A program made the translations under genes and the position numbers. Source: Asticcacaulis sp. EMRT-3 (GTDB lineage Bacteria; Pseudomonadota; Alphaproteobacteria; Caulobacterales; Caulobacteraceae). From it: a DNA stretch of 64,000 nt. Shown here piece by piece: positions 26,041 through 34,848 of this stretch (position 1 is the stretch's first letter; every line of letters starts with the position of its first letter). The stretch lies in assembly GCF_030027245.1 (NCBI RefSeq), contig NZ_JASERT010000001.1, positions 186,001 to 250,000 on the forward strand, read 5' to 3'. The notes beneath the pieces are model-generated. The model did not search any database, was not told the origin of the DNA, and saw only the letters and a program-made list of their open reading frames with translations.

Positions 26041-26349
26041 ATGGAGATGATGATGATTTTTGAGATTGCCCGCCTGAGTATCGATCCCGCCCGCAGCAAC
26101 GATTTCGAGGCGGCTGTCGCCAGAGCCGCGCCCTTGTTCAAATCGGCCGAGGGTTGTCATGGCATGGCGCTGGAACGGGTCATCGAAACGCCCGGCCATT
26201 ATATTCTGCGCGTCACCTGGGCCACGGTGGATCACCATATGGTCACCTTCCGCAACAGCGATAATTTTCAGCAGTGGCGGGCGCTGGCCGGGCCGTTTTT
26301 CCTCGAAGCGCCGCAGGTTATCCACAGCGCCATGACGACCTATTTCTGA
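26041..26349 (+). CDS. Antibiotic biosynthesis monooxygenase (ABM)-domain protein
   Basis: A small (about 98-102 residue) dimeric alpha-beta barrel protein: IFEIARLSIDPARSNDFEAA, then HGMALERVIETPGHYILRVTW and HMVTFRNSDNFQQWR are the usual ABM/YgiN pattern. Family members are cofactor-free oxygenases or uncharacterised. Four in-frame ATGs cluster at 26041-26055; GGAG at 26043-26046 favours the ATG at 26053. It is divergent from the LacI gene with a LacI-type palindrome between them, so it may belong to that regulon, and it ends one base before the convergent paaC. Confidence 0.78.
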   Translation: MEMMMIFEIARLSIDPARSNDFEAAVARAAPLFKSAEGCHGMALERVIETPGHYILRVTWATVDHHMVTFRNSDNFQQWRALAGPFFLEAPQVIHSAMTTYF

Positions 26350-26350
26350 T

Positions 26351-27103
26351 CTACCAGGGCGTTTCACGGCCATCGTGCGGCGGGATATTCATATCGTGCA
26401 GCATGAAGGCGACGTGTTCGCAATCATGGCCCTTACGTCCCAGGATCACCGGGCGCATACCCTCCGGCACGGCAATGCCAATGTCGTGCAGCACATGGGC
26501 AATGCGCGCGTCATAGGGATGGCGCAGGGCGGCCTTGTCCACGGAAATGCCTTGCTGGAGCAAGGCATTATCCACTTCGTCCATCATGAACAGTTCGTCG
26601 ATGAAGTGCCACATATAGCCGAGGCTCTTGACGAGGCGCTTGTGGCTCAGACAGTCGCCGTCACCAAGCCGCATCATCCAGTCGGTGGCGAATTCGACAT
26701 GATAGGTGATGTCGGGCGTGCATTTATCCGCAGTTTCGGCCAGCGTCTTGTCAGTCGAGCCCGACAGGGCCTCCATCAGCAGGGCCTGATAGTTGGAATA
26801 GAGAAACTGGCGCGCCAGGGTCTGGGCGAAATCGCCGTTCGGCTGCTCCACCAGCAGGCAGTTGTGGAAATCCTGCGGGCCGCGATGAAAGGCCAGGGTA
26901 TCGGCTTTGCGGCCCTGCGAATCGTGCTGCGCGGCCAGTTCCAGCCAGAAGGTGGCCTGACCGACCAGATCGAGCGCCAGATTGGACAGGCCGAGATCGA
27001 TCTCAAGGCTGGGAGCATGACCAGCCCAGGCGCTCAGGCGCTGACCGAGGATCAGGGCGTCATCGCCCAGACGAAGCGTGTAATCGAAATATGGGGTGGG
27101 CAT
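26351..27103 (-). CDS. paaC: Phenylacetyl-CoA epoxidase structural subunit PaaC, isolated
   Basis: A 250-residue ferritin-like helical protein matching PaaC: YTLRLGDDALILGQRLSAW at the N-terminus, LALDLVGQA, and YHVEFATDWMMRLGDG. In the ring-1,2-epoxidase PaaC is the non-catalytic partner of PaaA. Neither paaA, paaB, paaD nor paaE is present: the next gene on this strand is a Rieske protein 527 bp away, and the downstream side is the convergent ABM gene. The protein looks full length with no breaks. It may assemble with PaaA encoded elsewhere or have drifted to another role. Confidence 0.85.
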   Translation of the reverse strand: MPTPYFDYTLRLGDDALILGQRLSAWAGHAPSLEIDLGLSNLALDLVGQATFWLELAAQHDSQGRKADTLAFHRGPQDFHNCLLVEQPNGDFAQTLARQFLYSNYQALLMEALSGSTDKTLAETADKCTPDITYHVEFATDWMMRLGDGDCLSHKRLVKSLGYMWHFIDELFMMDEVDNALLQQGISVDKAALRHPYDARIAHVLHDIGIAVPEGMRPVILGRKGHDCEHVAFMLHDMNIPPHDGRETPW

Positions 27104-27150
27104 GAGGTTTCCTGCTGCGCTTTTCGCGCTGTTTTTGTGTGACGAAGCCT

Positions 27151-27262
27151 AGAGCAACGAGCGTTTCATTTGACTTACAAATTGAATGCGAGATGCGAAA
27201 AAACGTAAAATGTAGAGTGGTTTGCATTCCTTTGACCGATTCAATCAGAATGCAAACCGCTC
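27151..27262 (+). repeat. 112-bp dispersed repeat, copy 3
   Basis: Same length as copies 1 and 2 with about five base changes. It lies 48 bp upstream of the paaC start. One hairpin arm has lost a pair (GAGTGG against CCGCTC). Confidence 0.93.
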
Positions 27263-27629
27263 TAAAAGAGGATAGGGTTACGGACAAAAATGCTGCGCCC
27301 GTTCAGGGCGCAGCATTTTTATCGTGACGATGACGTGGCTGTGTGTTGCAACATGAAACAAAGGCCGGGCGAGGTCTGGCGCGGGGCTGACAATTCTGAA
27401 CGGCAGATGATGCAACAGATTGCATTTTAGACGTTTTCTGGAAATTTATCTTCTAGTTGAAGTTAGGATAATGGAAAAGCTCAACAGGGTCAAATCCAAA
27501 ACTGACGTTTATGTCAGTTTTATATTCCAGTTGCACATCCCTGCGAACTTTTGATCACTCCGACATAAAATGCTGCATTCTTGTGCAGGCTATGGCCCCG
27601 ATGGTATTGCTTCGCAGCAAGGCCCAGCT
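27263..27629. other. Intergenic region between paaC and the Rieske gene
   Basis: It holds the strong terminator at 27286-27320 and a weaker AT-rich 9-bp hairpin at 27498-27521 (core ACTGAC/GTCAGT). Otherwise it shows no ORF with coding character; composition is AT-richer than the surroundings. Confidence 0.5.
27286..27320. terminator. Strong bidirectional terminator
   Basis: A perfect 15-bp stem, AAAAATGCTGCGCCC with GGGCGCAGCATTTTT, around the 5-nt loop GTTCA. A-run and T-run flank the GC core, so it can act on either strand. It is about 310 bp beyond the end of the Rieske gene. Confidence 0.85.
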
Positions 27630-28022
27630 TTATTTTATGACGTCGGCCGTCACCAGATCATCGTTCTCAACCCTGACCGGCCAGGGTATCAGCGCGCGTC
27701 CGGCGCAGGGGCCGGCAATGCACTGGCCGCTGGTGATGCGAAACAGTGCGCCGTGGCGGGCGCAGGTGATCAGGTCGGCCTGCGGCGTCAGATAATCGTC
27801 TGCCGGTGATTCGGTCAGCGACAGCATGGTATGCGGGCATAGATCAACAAAGCCGTAAAAGCCGCCCTCCTTATGAACCACAAAGCCTTGAAACAGACCG
27901 TCTTCGACCGCCAGCGAAAAGTGCCGCGCCGTGTCGGGCGCGACTTCATCCGGGCTTGCCAGTTTCAGACCCGCAGGCGTGGCTAGGGCGCGCCGTGGCG
28001 GGCTTTCACCTCTGTCGCTCAA
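27630..28022 (-). CDS. Rieske [2Fe-2S] ferredoxin-like protein
   Basis: A 130-residue soluble protein with both Rieske cluster motifs, CPH at residues 62-64 and CARH at 87-90, spaced as in Rieske ferredoxins. The second box lacks the full CxxHGxxF flanks only slightly (CARHGALF). A stretch after it (CIAGPCAGRAL) contains two further cysteines. The start is a TTG that overlaps the maiA stop (TTGA), so the two genes are translationally coupled. It could be an electron donor for an oxygenase encoded elsewhere. Confidence 0.87.
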   Translation of the reverse strand: MSDRGESPPRRALATPAGLKLASPDEVAPDTARHFSLAVEDGLFQGFVVHKEGGFYGFVDLCPHTMLSLTESPADDYLTPQADLITCARHGALFRITSGQCIAGPCAGRALIPWPVRVENDDLVTADVIK

Positions 28023-28669
28023 GCGTTCACCGTATCGGCGTCAGGCTGGTGACGCGGATGGGCGCGCACAAAGGCCGGGTGTTCGTCGCAGGCGGTATTG
28101 ACGGCGCGGATCGCCGGATAGGGACGCAAATCGACGCCGAAGGCTTGCGCCGAAAAGACCTGCGGCACCAGAAAGGCGTCGGCCAGACCAGGTGTGTCGC
28201 CGAAGCAGAAGCCGCGGCCATGCTTTTCCACCAGGGTTTCGAGCGCCGTGAAGCCCTCGGCGATCCAGCCGACAGCCCATTGGTTGCGGCGCGTTTCATC
28301 GGCGGAAAATTCATGCTTCAGTTCGCGCAGCACGCGCAGACTGTTGAGCGGATGGATGTCACAGGCGATCAGGGCGCTCATGGCGCGGACCACGGCGCGG
28401 GCTTCCGGCTGAGAGGGAAGAAGTGGCGGCAGAGGGTGGGTTTCCTCCAGCCATTCGAGAATGGCCGGGCTCTGCGTCAGGATCGCGCCGTCACCGGCCT
28501 CAAGCGCGGGCACCATCATTTGCGGATTGAGGGCGCGATAGGCCTCATCGTGGTGGGCATTGGCGCGCAGATTGTGCGCCACCTGCCTGTAATCAAGTCC
28601 CTTGAGATTGAGGGCGATGCGGACGCGATAGGCGGCGGTCGAGCGCCAGTAGCTGTGTAGAATCAACAT
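28019..28669 (-). CDS. maiA: Maleylacetoacetate isomerase (zeta-class GST)
   Basis: A 216-residue glutathione-dependent isomerase of tyrosine/homogentisate breakdown, converting maleylacetoacetate to fumarylacetoacetate. The N-terminal thioredoxin-like domain has YWRSTAAYRVRIALNLKG, and LTQSPAILEWLEE binds glutathione. The C-terminal helical domain contains CDIHPLNSLRVL and LADAFLVPQ, typical of the zeta class. It is first of a two-gene unit with the Rieske protein; hmgA and fahA are not in the window. Confidence 0.92.
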   Translation of the reverse strand: MLILHSYWRSTAAYRVRIALNLKGLDYRQVAHNLRANAHHDEAYRALNPQMMVPALEAGDGAILTQSPAILEWLEETHPLPPLLPSQPEARAVVRAMSALIACDIHPLNSLRVLRELKHEFSADETRRNQWAVGWIAEGFTALETLVEKHGRGFCFGDTPGLADAFLVPQVFSAQAFGVDLRPYPAIRAVNTACDEHPAFVRAHPRHQPDADTVNA

Positions 28670-28691
28670 GAATCCTGACCTTTCGGTTGCG

Positions 28692-28761
28692 CCGCTCTAT
28701 ATTTTACGTTTTTCCGCATCTCGCATTCAATTTGTAAGTCAAATTCAACGCTCGTTGCTCT
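28692..28761 (-). repeat. 112-bp dispersed repeat, copy 4, truncated
   Basis: About 70 bases corresponding to the left two thirds of the repeat, in inverted orientation, lacking the terminal hairpin loop and right arm. It lies 22 bp upstream of the maiA start. Together with copy 3 it flanks the Rieske-maiA pair as inverted repeats. Confidence 0.9.
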
Positions 28762-28850
28762 AGCCCTAGATAGGCGCTCATCTCGCAGCCGGAAAGGTGC
28801 GCGGCCCGCCCGAGGGTAGGCTCACGCCGTTTTTACCGAAAAAGCCCGGC

Positions 28851-29222
28851 TCAGGCGGCTTTTGCTGTGCCTTTGAACACCAGAAAAACAAATAGCAGCA
28901 TCGAAATCAGGATCAGGATCGAGCCGATGCCGACGACCGGGCCGAACCAGGCTGCGCGCGTGATCGAACCATAGATGCCGAGCGGCAGCAGAATCGCGCC
29001 CGCCAGATTGATGACATAATGGGTGGTGACGAGACGCGGCGACAGGCCGGGACGGCTGTTGTAAAACAGGCCCGCCAGCAGCATCAGCACGCCACCGACC
29101 AGATTGATGTGGGCGTGGACGGGCATGTAGGTGAAATCCTCACGCATTCCCATCATAATACCGAGTATCATGCCCAATGTCAGAAACAGAACGCCGGTAC
29201 GCAGAAAAAGATTGCCAGTCAT
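28851..29222 (-). CDS. Small four-TM protein resembling part of cytochrome oxidase subunit I
   Basis: A 123-residue membrane protein with four hydrophobic helices. MPVHAHINLVGGVLMLLAG and TTHYVINLAGAILLPLG resemble His-bearing helices of COX1/NnrS-like proteins; HxH in the second helix and a His in the third could bind haem. The function is unknown. The frame continues 40 residues upstream, but only the ATG at 29222 is followed by a membrane-protein-like sequence. It is divergent from the deacetylase gene. Confidence 0.68.
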   Translation of the reverse strand: MTGNLFLRTGVLFLTLGMILGIMMGMREDFTYMPVHAHINLVGGVLMLLAGLFYNSRPGLSPRLVTTHYVINLAGAILLPLGIYGSITRAAWFGPVVGIGSILILISMLLFVFLVFKGTAKAA

Positions 29223-29393
29223 GTGAACCCCCGATGTAAAACCCGCTCTCCTGTGGCGCGGTTGCATCTGTTTAAGGCGAAAATTTTTTTTGCGCAACAT
29301 AACGGCAAATTGGCGCTTGCCAGATTCGCCTTCGCGGCGCATGTTAGCGGTAACGGCCCAGCAGAGGCCGTGTCAGGTCGAGATAACAGACGG

Positions 29394-30320
29394 ATGAAGA
29401 TACCCTTAGTGAAGCTGGCGGTTTCGGCCGCCACCCTCCTGTCCTTACTGGCCCTGCCTGCCTATGCGGCGGCGCCGGGTTTTGATATTGCCATAACGGT
29501 GGATGACCTGCCCGCCCACGGCAGTCTGCCTCAGGGCACGACGCGCGTTGCCATCGCCCGTGAGATTATCGCGGCTTTGAAAGCGCACGGCGTGCCTCAG
29601 GCCTATGGTTTCGTCAACGCCATCCATATCGAGCAGGAGCCGGATTCAGCACCTGTCCTCGATCTGTGGCGGCAGGCGGGTTTCCCGCTTGGCAACCATA
29701 CCTACAGCCACCCCAATATCCGCCAGATCGGCGTTGACGCCTTTCTCAAGGATCTGGCCAGGGGCGAGCCGGTCGTGGCAGCCCATATGCAGGGTCAAGA
29801 CTGGAAATGGCTGCGTTTTCCGTATCTGAGCGCAGGCGAGGGTGCCGATCATCAGGTGCTGATGAACTATCTGCACGCCCATGATTACCATATCGCCGAT
29901 GTGTCGATGAGTTTCTCCGACTGGGCCTATACCGAAAGCTATAACCGCTGTCTGGCCAAGGGCGACACCGCCGCCATCAAGGGGCTGGAAGCGCGCTATA
30001 TGGAGGGTGTGCGCACCGAACTGACGCGGATGCCGGTTCTGTCGCAAACCGTCTATGGCCGCCAGATTCCAATCGTGCTGCTCACCCATATCGGTGGTTT
30101 CAGCGCCGTCATGCTGCCGCAGGTGCTCGACGAACTCGACAAGGCGGGCGCGCATTATGTCACCCTGCAACAGGCCGAGAGCGATCCGGCCTATGCCGAG
30201 GATGACCCCCATGCCGGTGACGGTTCGCTGATGGAGCGCACCGCCATGGAAAAGGGCATCGATCTGTCGCATGTGCCCGCCGGTGCTTCGCTGGACGGCA
30301 TCGACAAGGTTTGCAATTAA
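29394..30320 (+). CDS. Secreted polysaccharide deacetylase (NodB-homology)
   Basis: A 308-residue carbohydrate esterase family 4-like protein with a signal peptide (LALPAYAAA). The metal site is TVDDLP (Asp-Asp) and HTYSHP (His-x3-His), and WLRFPYLSAGEG and VLLTHIGGF supply later motifs. It probably removes N- or O-acetyl groups from a cell-wall or external glycan. The stop codon TAA shares TTAA with the convergent DUF1501 gene. Confidence 0.87.
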   Translation: MKIPLVKLAVSAATLLSLLALPAYAAAPGFDIAITVDDLPAHGSLPQGTTRVAIAREIIAALKAHGVPQAYGFVNAIHIEQEPDSAPVLDLWRQAGFPLGNHTYSHPNIRQIGVDAFLKDLARGEPVVAAHMQGQDWKWLRFPYLSAGEGADHQVLMNYLHAHDYHIADVSMSFSDWAYTESYNRCLAKGDTAAIKGLEARYMEGVRTELTRMPVLSQTVYGRQIPIVLLTHIGGFSAVMLPQVLDELDKAGAHYVTLQQAESDPAYAEDDPHAGDGSLMERTAMEKGIDLSHVPAGASLDGIDKVCN

Positions 30321-31519
30321 GCGATCAGATCGCGCATCGGCTTCGCTCCGGCGGAATCGGGAAAGACCGATTGCGACATGGCGCTGTCGGGCATGTCGTA
30401 AAGCCCGGCCAGCAGCCCCTTGGCCACCGAACGCAGATCGGTGGTCGGGGCCAGATCGCGGTTTTGATACAGTTGCGCCGGTTTCAGGCCTGGCCAGTCG
30501 CTGATCACCCGACCGCCCTTGAGTGCGCCGCCGGTCAAAAGCGCCACAGTGGCCGTGCCGTGATCGGTGCCATTGGTGCCGTTGACGGCGGCGGTGCGAC
30601 CAAATTCGGTAACGACCAGCACGGCTGTATCGTTCCAGACCGGGCCGAGCGTGCTCTCAAAGGCGGCGAGCGAATCATCAAGCCCTTGCAACTGGCGCGC
30701 CAGACGTTGCGGTTCGGCGGCATGGGTGTCCCAGCCCTCGAAGGCCAGACCGGCGAGGCGCGGGCCATCGGGCTGGGCCAGCAGCTTGGCGGCCCCTTGC
30801 GCCATCGCGGCCATCGTCTTGGGGTCGCCGGGGCCGCCATAGGCCCCCGCTACATTGTTGCCGCCGATGATCTTGCCGGTGTCGATGGCCTCCTTCAGGG
30901 TTTGCGCCAGTTGCGGATCGCTTTCGTCGTAAAGCGCCATCAGGCGCGGCGGCAGGTCGGCATCGGCGGCTTTCAGACTGGACGGTGCCCAGCCGAGGGC
31001 GGGGGCCGGGCCGCGCATGATCAGCGGGGTGGAGCCGCCGACGCCCAGGCCGCGTGCCAGACTGCCTGATTGCGCTGTCTGGCCATTGGGCAGAGCCGAG
31101 AGCGCGCGGTTGAGCCAGCCCGATTCGGTATGGCCGGGCGATGTCATGCCCGATTCGAGCACGTCCTGACCGTCGAAATGCGAACGGTCGCGGTAGGGCG
31201 AGGCCACGGCGTGGATAACCAGCCCCTGACCGGCCTGAAATTGCCGGCTGAAATTGACCAGAGACGGATGCAGGGAAAAGGTCGAATCGAGCTTGATCAG
31301 ACCGTCCTGCGGAAAGCCACCGCGCAGGGCCGCGAAATCGGGATCGCCAACCGGCGGCACGGCGTCGAGCCCATCCATCGCGCCGCGCAGCACGATCACC
31401 ACAAGGCGCGGATCACGCGCACCGGCGGCGCGGGCGAGACGCGGGATGAAACCGCCGAAAGCGGCGGTCACGCCCAGCGAGGCCAGCAGATGACGGCGGT
31501 TCAGATGAACGTTCAGCAT
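30317..31519 (-). CDS. DUF1501 family protein (Tat-type signal)
   Basis: A 400-residue exported protein related to sulfatase/alkaline phosphatase-fold proteins. The N-terminus NRRHLLASLGVTAAFGGF has a twin-arginine-like motif. VVIVLRGAMDGLDAVPP and VLVVTEFGRTAAVNGTNGTDH are typical DUF1501 motifs. The family is almost always paired with DUF1800, as here, with one base between them. The pair's function is not established; it is often found in polysaccharide-degrading bacteria. Confidence 0.88.
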   Translation of the reverse strand: MLNVHLNRRHLLASLGVTAAFGGFIPRLARAAGARDPRLVVIVLRGAMDGLDAVPPVGDPDFAALRGGFPQDGLIKLDSTFSLHPSLVNFSRQFQAGQGLVIHAVASPYRDRSHFDGQDVLESGMTSPGHTESGWLNRALSALPNGQTAQSGSLARGLGVGGSTPLIMRGPAPALGWAPSSLKAADADLPPRLMALYDESDPQLAQTLKEAIDTGKIIGGNNVAGAYGGPGDPKTMAAMAQGAAKLLAQPDGPRLAGLAFEGWDTHAAEPQRLARQLQGLDDSLAAFESTLGPVWNDTAVLVVTEFGRTAAVNGTNGTDHGTATVALLTGGALKGGRVISDWPGLKPAQLYQNRDLAPTTDLRSVAKGLLAGLYDMPDSAMSQSVFPDSAGAKPMRDLIA

Positions 31520-31520
31520 A

Positions 31521-32963
31521 TCAGCACCTCATAAATTCGGGGGACAGGAAGACAATCGCCAGCCCCTGTGTGTGGGTTTCGGCACGCGCTACGGCCTGCA
31601 TGGTGGCGGGCGACAGCCGGTCGCCAAACAGGGTGTGGGCGAACTGGCGCGGATCGGCGCGCGGCAGATGGGCGGCGAAGACGGAGGCCACATCCATGCG
31701 CGTGGCCAGACCTTCCGGCGAGGCCCATGCGGCCACCGTGTCGGGGAAGCCATTGGGCCCCGCCGGTTGCCACAATGGCTGGCCCATCGCGTTGAAAGCC
31801 GCCAGTATCGCCTGGGGCTTGGGCGTAAAGCCGGTGGCGCGGATCAGGGCGCACATATAGCCCAGCGGCGCGCGCATCTTGACGAGTTGCGGCGACCAGC
31901 TTTCCGGTGCGCTGATCAGGGCGCGCGACACCTCGGCCAGATCGCCGTCACTGGCCAGATAGGTGTCGCGCAGGCGGGCGACCAGGGCGGGTGGCGGATC
32001 ATCGGCCACAAAATGGCTGGCCAGTTTCAGGGCGATATGGTGGGCCGTGGCCGGATGGTGGGCCAGATCGAGCAGGGCGGCGCGGCCTTGCGCTACGCCG
32101 TTTTGCGCATAGGTCTTGCCCATCAGGGTTTGCGCGCCCGGCTCATGCGCCGCCGCGCGAAAAACGAAGGTGCCGGGCGTCGCGTCGCGCTCATGATCGC
32201 GCGCCACGCTCCAGCCGGTCAGGATCTTGGCGAAGGTGGTGACATCGGTCTGGGTATAGCCCGAACCGACGCCGAGCGTATGCAGTTCCATGATTTCGCG
32301 GCCGAGATTTTCGTTGAGGCCTCGCTTGCCGCCCTTTGCCTTGCCCGCCTTGGGGCGGTAATTGGCAGCGCGCGAATTGGGGCCGACCGATTGGCTATTG
32401 TCGAGATAGAGCAGCATGGTCGGGTGCGTCTCCACCGCCAGCAGCATGTCGGAAAACCTGCCAAAGACGTGCGGCCGGATGGCTTCGCGCTCGAAAGCGC
32501 CGGTGGTGATGGCGACGAGCTGATTCTTTTTGGTCGAGACAGCGAAATGATTGGCCCAGAACTGCACCATGCGTTCGTTGAAACCGATGGCCGGGCTTTT
32601 GACCGTGCCGCCAAAACGCGCGTCGATCTCGGCGATCAGGTTGGCGCGGATGGGATTGTCGTCCTTGCCGGGGCGCTGCGGCAGGGGGGACGGCGCCATG
32701 ATGTTCGTGTCCGCCATGCCGGTTTTGGCGGCCTCGGCGGCCTGATTGGCGGCTTTACGCGCCGTCTGTTTTTCCATCTGGTAGGTGTGAGCCTGGGCCA
32801 GCAGTTCCGGCGTGGCGGGCAGGCCGGTGATGACGGGCGCGCCGTCGCTGATTTCGCTCAGCAGAAGGGCATGGGCATCGCCGAGCGCCGCTGCGCCATC
32901 GGGGCCGCTGCCCAGTCCGAAGCGTGACAGAGCCAGAGCAGGCTCAAAACTCGTCAGGCTCAT
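31521..32963 (-). CDS. DUF1800 family protein
   Basis: A 480-residue protein with the DUF1800 pattern: ALALSRFGLGSGPD at the N-terminus, RMVQFWANHFAVS, NENLGREIMELHTLGVGSGYTQTDV and ALKLASHFVADDPPPAL. It has no obvious signal peptide. GGAG lies eight bases before the ATG. First gene of the DUF1800-DUF1501 operon; role unknown. Confidence 0.9.
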   Translation of the reverse strand: MSLTSFEPALALSRFGLGSGPDGAAALGDAHALLLSEISDGAPVITGLPATPELLAQAHTYQMEKQTARKAANQAAEAAKTGMADTNIMAPSPLPQRPGKDDNPIRANLIAEIDARFGGTVKSPAIGFNERMVQFWANHFAVSTKKNQLVAITTGAFEREAIRPHVFGRFSDMLLAVETHPTMLLYLDNSQSVGPNSRAANYRPKAGKAKGGKRGLNENLGREIMELHTLGVGSGYTQTDVTTFAKILTGWSVARDHERDATPGTFVFRAAAHEPGAQTLMGKTYAQNGVAQGRAALLDLAHHPATAHHIALKLASHFVADDPPPALVARLRDTYLASDGDLAEVSRALISAPESWSPQLVKMRAPLGYMCALIRATGFTPKPQAILAAFNAMGQPLWQPAGPNGFPDTVAAWASPEGLATRMDVASVFAAHLPRADPRQFAHTLFGDRLSPATMQAVARAETHTQGLAIVFLSPEFMRC

Positions 32964-33042
32964 CTTGCAGTCTCCACGCTTTATAGTTCCGGCCCCGGCT
33001 TCGTGACTTCAACGCAGGCATGATGGCTTTTCCGTCGCGTAC

Positions 33043-33085
33043 AAAAAAGCGCCGTGCGGAGGGAGGCCCGCACGGCGCTTTTTGC
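33043..33085. terminator. Bidirectional terminator after the efflux operon
   Basis: Arms AAGCGCCGTGCG (33047-33058) and CGCACGGCGCTT (33069-33080) form a 12-bp perfect stem extended by A/T runs on both sides. It lies 20 bp after the stop of the MFS pump gene. Confidence 0.88.
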
Positions 33086-33103
33086 TGTTTGCGCAAGTTG
33101 GTA

Positions 33104-34678
33104 TCAGTCGGCGGCGGCGTGAACCGGGCCGGACGCGCGGGTTTCACCGCACATCCAGATCAGCGGGATCAGCAGCAGGACGATGATCCCCGACACGCGG
33201 AAGAAATCAAGCGCCGCGCCGAGATAGGCCTGGCCCACCACCTGATGGACGATCATACCCGCGCCCTGTGCCTGGCTGAGGCCCAGCCCGCTGGCCTGAT
33301 GCATGGCCTCGGCCACCGGCTGCGACGTGCCGCCCGCCCCGCCCATGATCTCGGCCAGACGGGTCTGGTGGTTCGATTCAAAGCGATCCCAGATCGTGGT
33401 GGCCAGCGAGGCGGCGAACGAACCGGCCACGATGCGCGCGAAGTTGGACAGGCCGGACGCCGCAGGCATCTGCTGTCCCGGTACACCATTGAGGACGATG
33501 GCGATCATGGAAATAAAGAAGGTACTCATCGCCACACCCATGACAGCCATCGGAATGGCATAGGTGACGAAGCTGGCGTCAGGCGTATAGAGCGAACGCA
33601 TGTAGAAGGACAGGGAGAAGAAGATCATCGAAACCGTCGCCATAATGCGCGCATCGTACTTGTTGAGCATCCGTGCGGCGAACGGCGTCAGGAAAACGGC
33701 CACCATGCCCGAAGGTGCCGCCACCATGCCGGCCCAGAAGGCCTGATAGCCGACCTGGGTTTGCAGCCACAGGGGCATCAGCAGGTTGTTGCCGAAGAAG
33801 ATGGCGTAACCGATGCACAGGACCACGCAGCCGAGCGCGAAATTGCGCGTTTTGAACAGTGAAAGATCGACGATCGGCTGCTTGTCGTTCAGTTCCCAGA
33901 TCACCCAGGCCAGAAAACCGACCACGGCGACAAGGGTTTCAACCACGATGACCGGCGAATTGAACCAGTCGGCGTCCTTGCCGGTATCAAGCATGATTTG
34001 CAGCGCCCCCACCCAGACGATCAGCAGCATGAAGCCGGTACGATCAATCTGGCGGCGGAAGGTTGGGGTTTCGCGCCCCTGCAAACCCTGCCAGCATAAG
34101 AAGGTGCAGATGGCCCCCACAGGCAGGTTGATGAAGAATATCCACGGCCATGAGATATTGTCGGAGATGTAGCCGCCCAGAATCGGCCCGCAGATCGGCG
34201 CCACCAGGGTGGTCATCGACCAGATGGCCAGGGCTGTGCCGCGTTTATTGGGCGGAAAGATCATCAGCAGCAAGGCTTGCGAGCCGGGGATCATCGGGCC
34301 GGACACGGCACCCTGCAAGATGCGGAACATGATCAGCGAATCGATATTCCACGCAACACCGCACAGAAAAGAGGCGATGGTGAACATGACGACGCTGGCC
34401 AAAAACACCTTGACCACGCCATAGCGGCCCATCAGCCAGCCGGTCAGCGGCACGGAAATGCCGTTGGCCACGGCAAACGAGGTGATGACCCAGGTGCCCT
34501 GCGAGGTTGAGACGCCGAGATTGCCGGCTATGGTGGGGATGGACACATTGGCGATGGTCGAATCGAGCACCTGCATGAAGGTGCCGAGCGCAAGCGCGAT
34601 GGCGGTGACGCCAAGCGCTGTGCCGGTGAGGGGGGCGGGCCCGGCGGAAGGGGCAGCAGTAGCTGTGGCGGAGGACAT
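33104..34678 (-). CDS. MFS drug efflux pump, EmrB/QacA (DHA2) type
   Basis: A 524-residue inner-membrane transporter with 14 predicted TM segments. FMQVLDSTIANVSIPTIAG is the DHA2 motif D1, GWLMGRYGVVKVFL the motif A, and GPILGGYISDNISWPWIFF the motif C. It forms a tripartite pump with the HlyD and NodT proteins encoded upstream in the same operon. The ATG at 34678 has GAGG six bases before it; an ATG four codons earlier is less well placed. Confidence 0.93.
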   Translation of the reverse strand: MSSATATAAPSAGPAPLTGTALGVTAIALALGTFMQVLDSTIANVSIPTIAGNLGVSTSQGTWVITSFAVANGISVPLTGWLMGRYGVVKVFLASVVMFTIASFLCGVAWNIDSLIMFRILQGAVSGPMIPGSQALLLMIFPPNKRGTALAIWSMTTLVAPICGPILGGYISDNISWPWIFFINLPVGAICTFLCWQGLQGRETPTFRRQIDRTGFMLLIVWVGALQIMLDTGKDADWFNSPVIVVETLVAVVGFLAWVIWELNDKQPIVDLSLFKTRNFALGCVVLCIGYAIFFGNNLLMPLWLQTQVGYQAFWAGMVAAPSGMVAVFLTPFAARMLNKYDARIMATVSMIFFSLSFYMRSLYTPDASFVTYAIPMAVMGVAMSTFFISMIAIVLNGVPGQQMPAASGLSNFARIVAGSFAASLATTIWDRFESNHQTRLAEIMGGAGGTSQPVAEAMHQASGLGLSQAQGAGMIVHQVVGQAYLGAALDFFRVSGIIVLLLIPLIWMCGETRASGPVHAAAD

Positions 34679-34763
34679 GACGGGCCTCAAAAGGTAAATA
34701 CGGCTTGGAAGCGTGAAGAAGCTGCCCCCACCACCGCATCTCAGCCGCTTTGCAGCTTCGTGC

Positions 34764-34848
34764 GGTCCCCCTCCCCGGCGAGCCGGGGAGGTATAAGAAA
34801 AAGAATTCTTTCTCTTATACCTCCCCAGTTTTACTGGGGAGGGGGACC
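34764..34848. repeat. Large composite palindrome between efflux genes
   Basis: A 42-bp near-perfect palindrome (34785-34826, one mismatch, centred on GAATTC) is flanked by two GC-rich hairpins (CCCCGGCGAGCCGGGG; CTCCCCAGTTTTACTGGGGAG). Outermost arms GGTCCCCCTCCCC and GGGGAGGGGGACC also pair. A further hairpin, ATCCTCC/GGAGGAT, follows to about 34877. Confidence 0.88.

Noticed and set aside
28692..28761. Repeat-borne promoter for maiA
   Set aside because: TTGACT is present in the repeat, but no -10-like hexamer at 16-18 bp spacing could be found in either orientation.
31572..32927. 451-codon plus-strand open frame across the DUF1800 gene
   Set aside because: Arg/Gly/Gln-rich shadow composition with no recognisable domain; the minus-strand DUF1800 has family motifs and a ribosome site.
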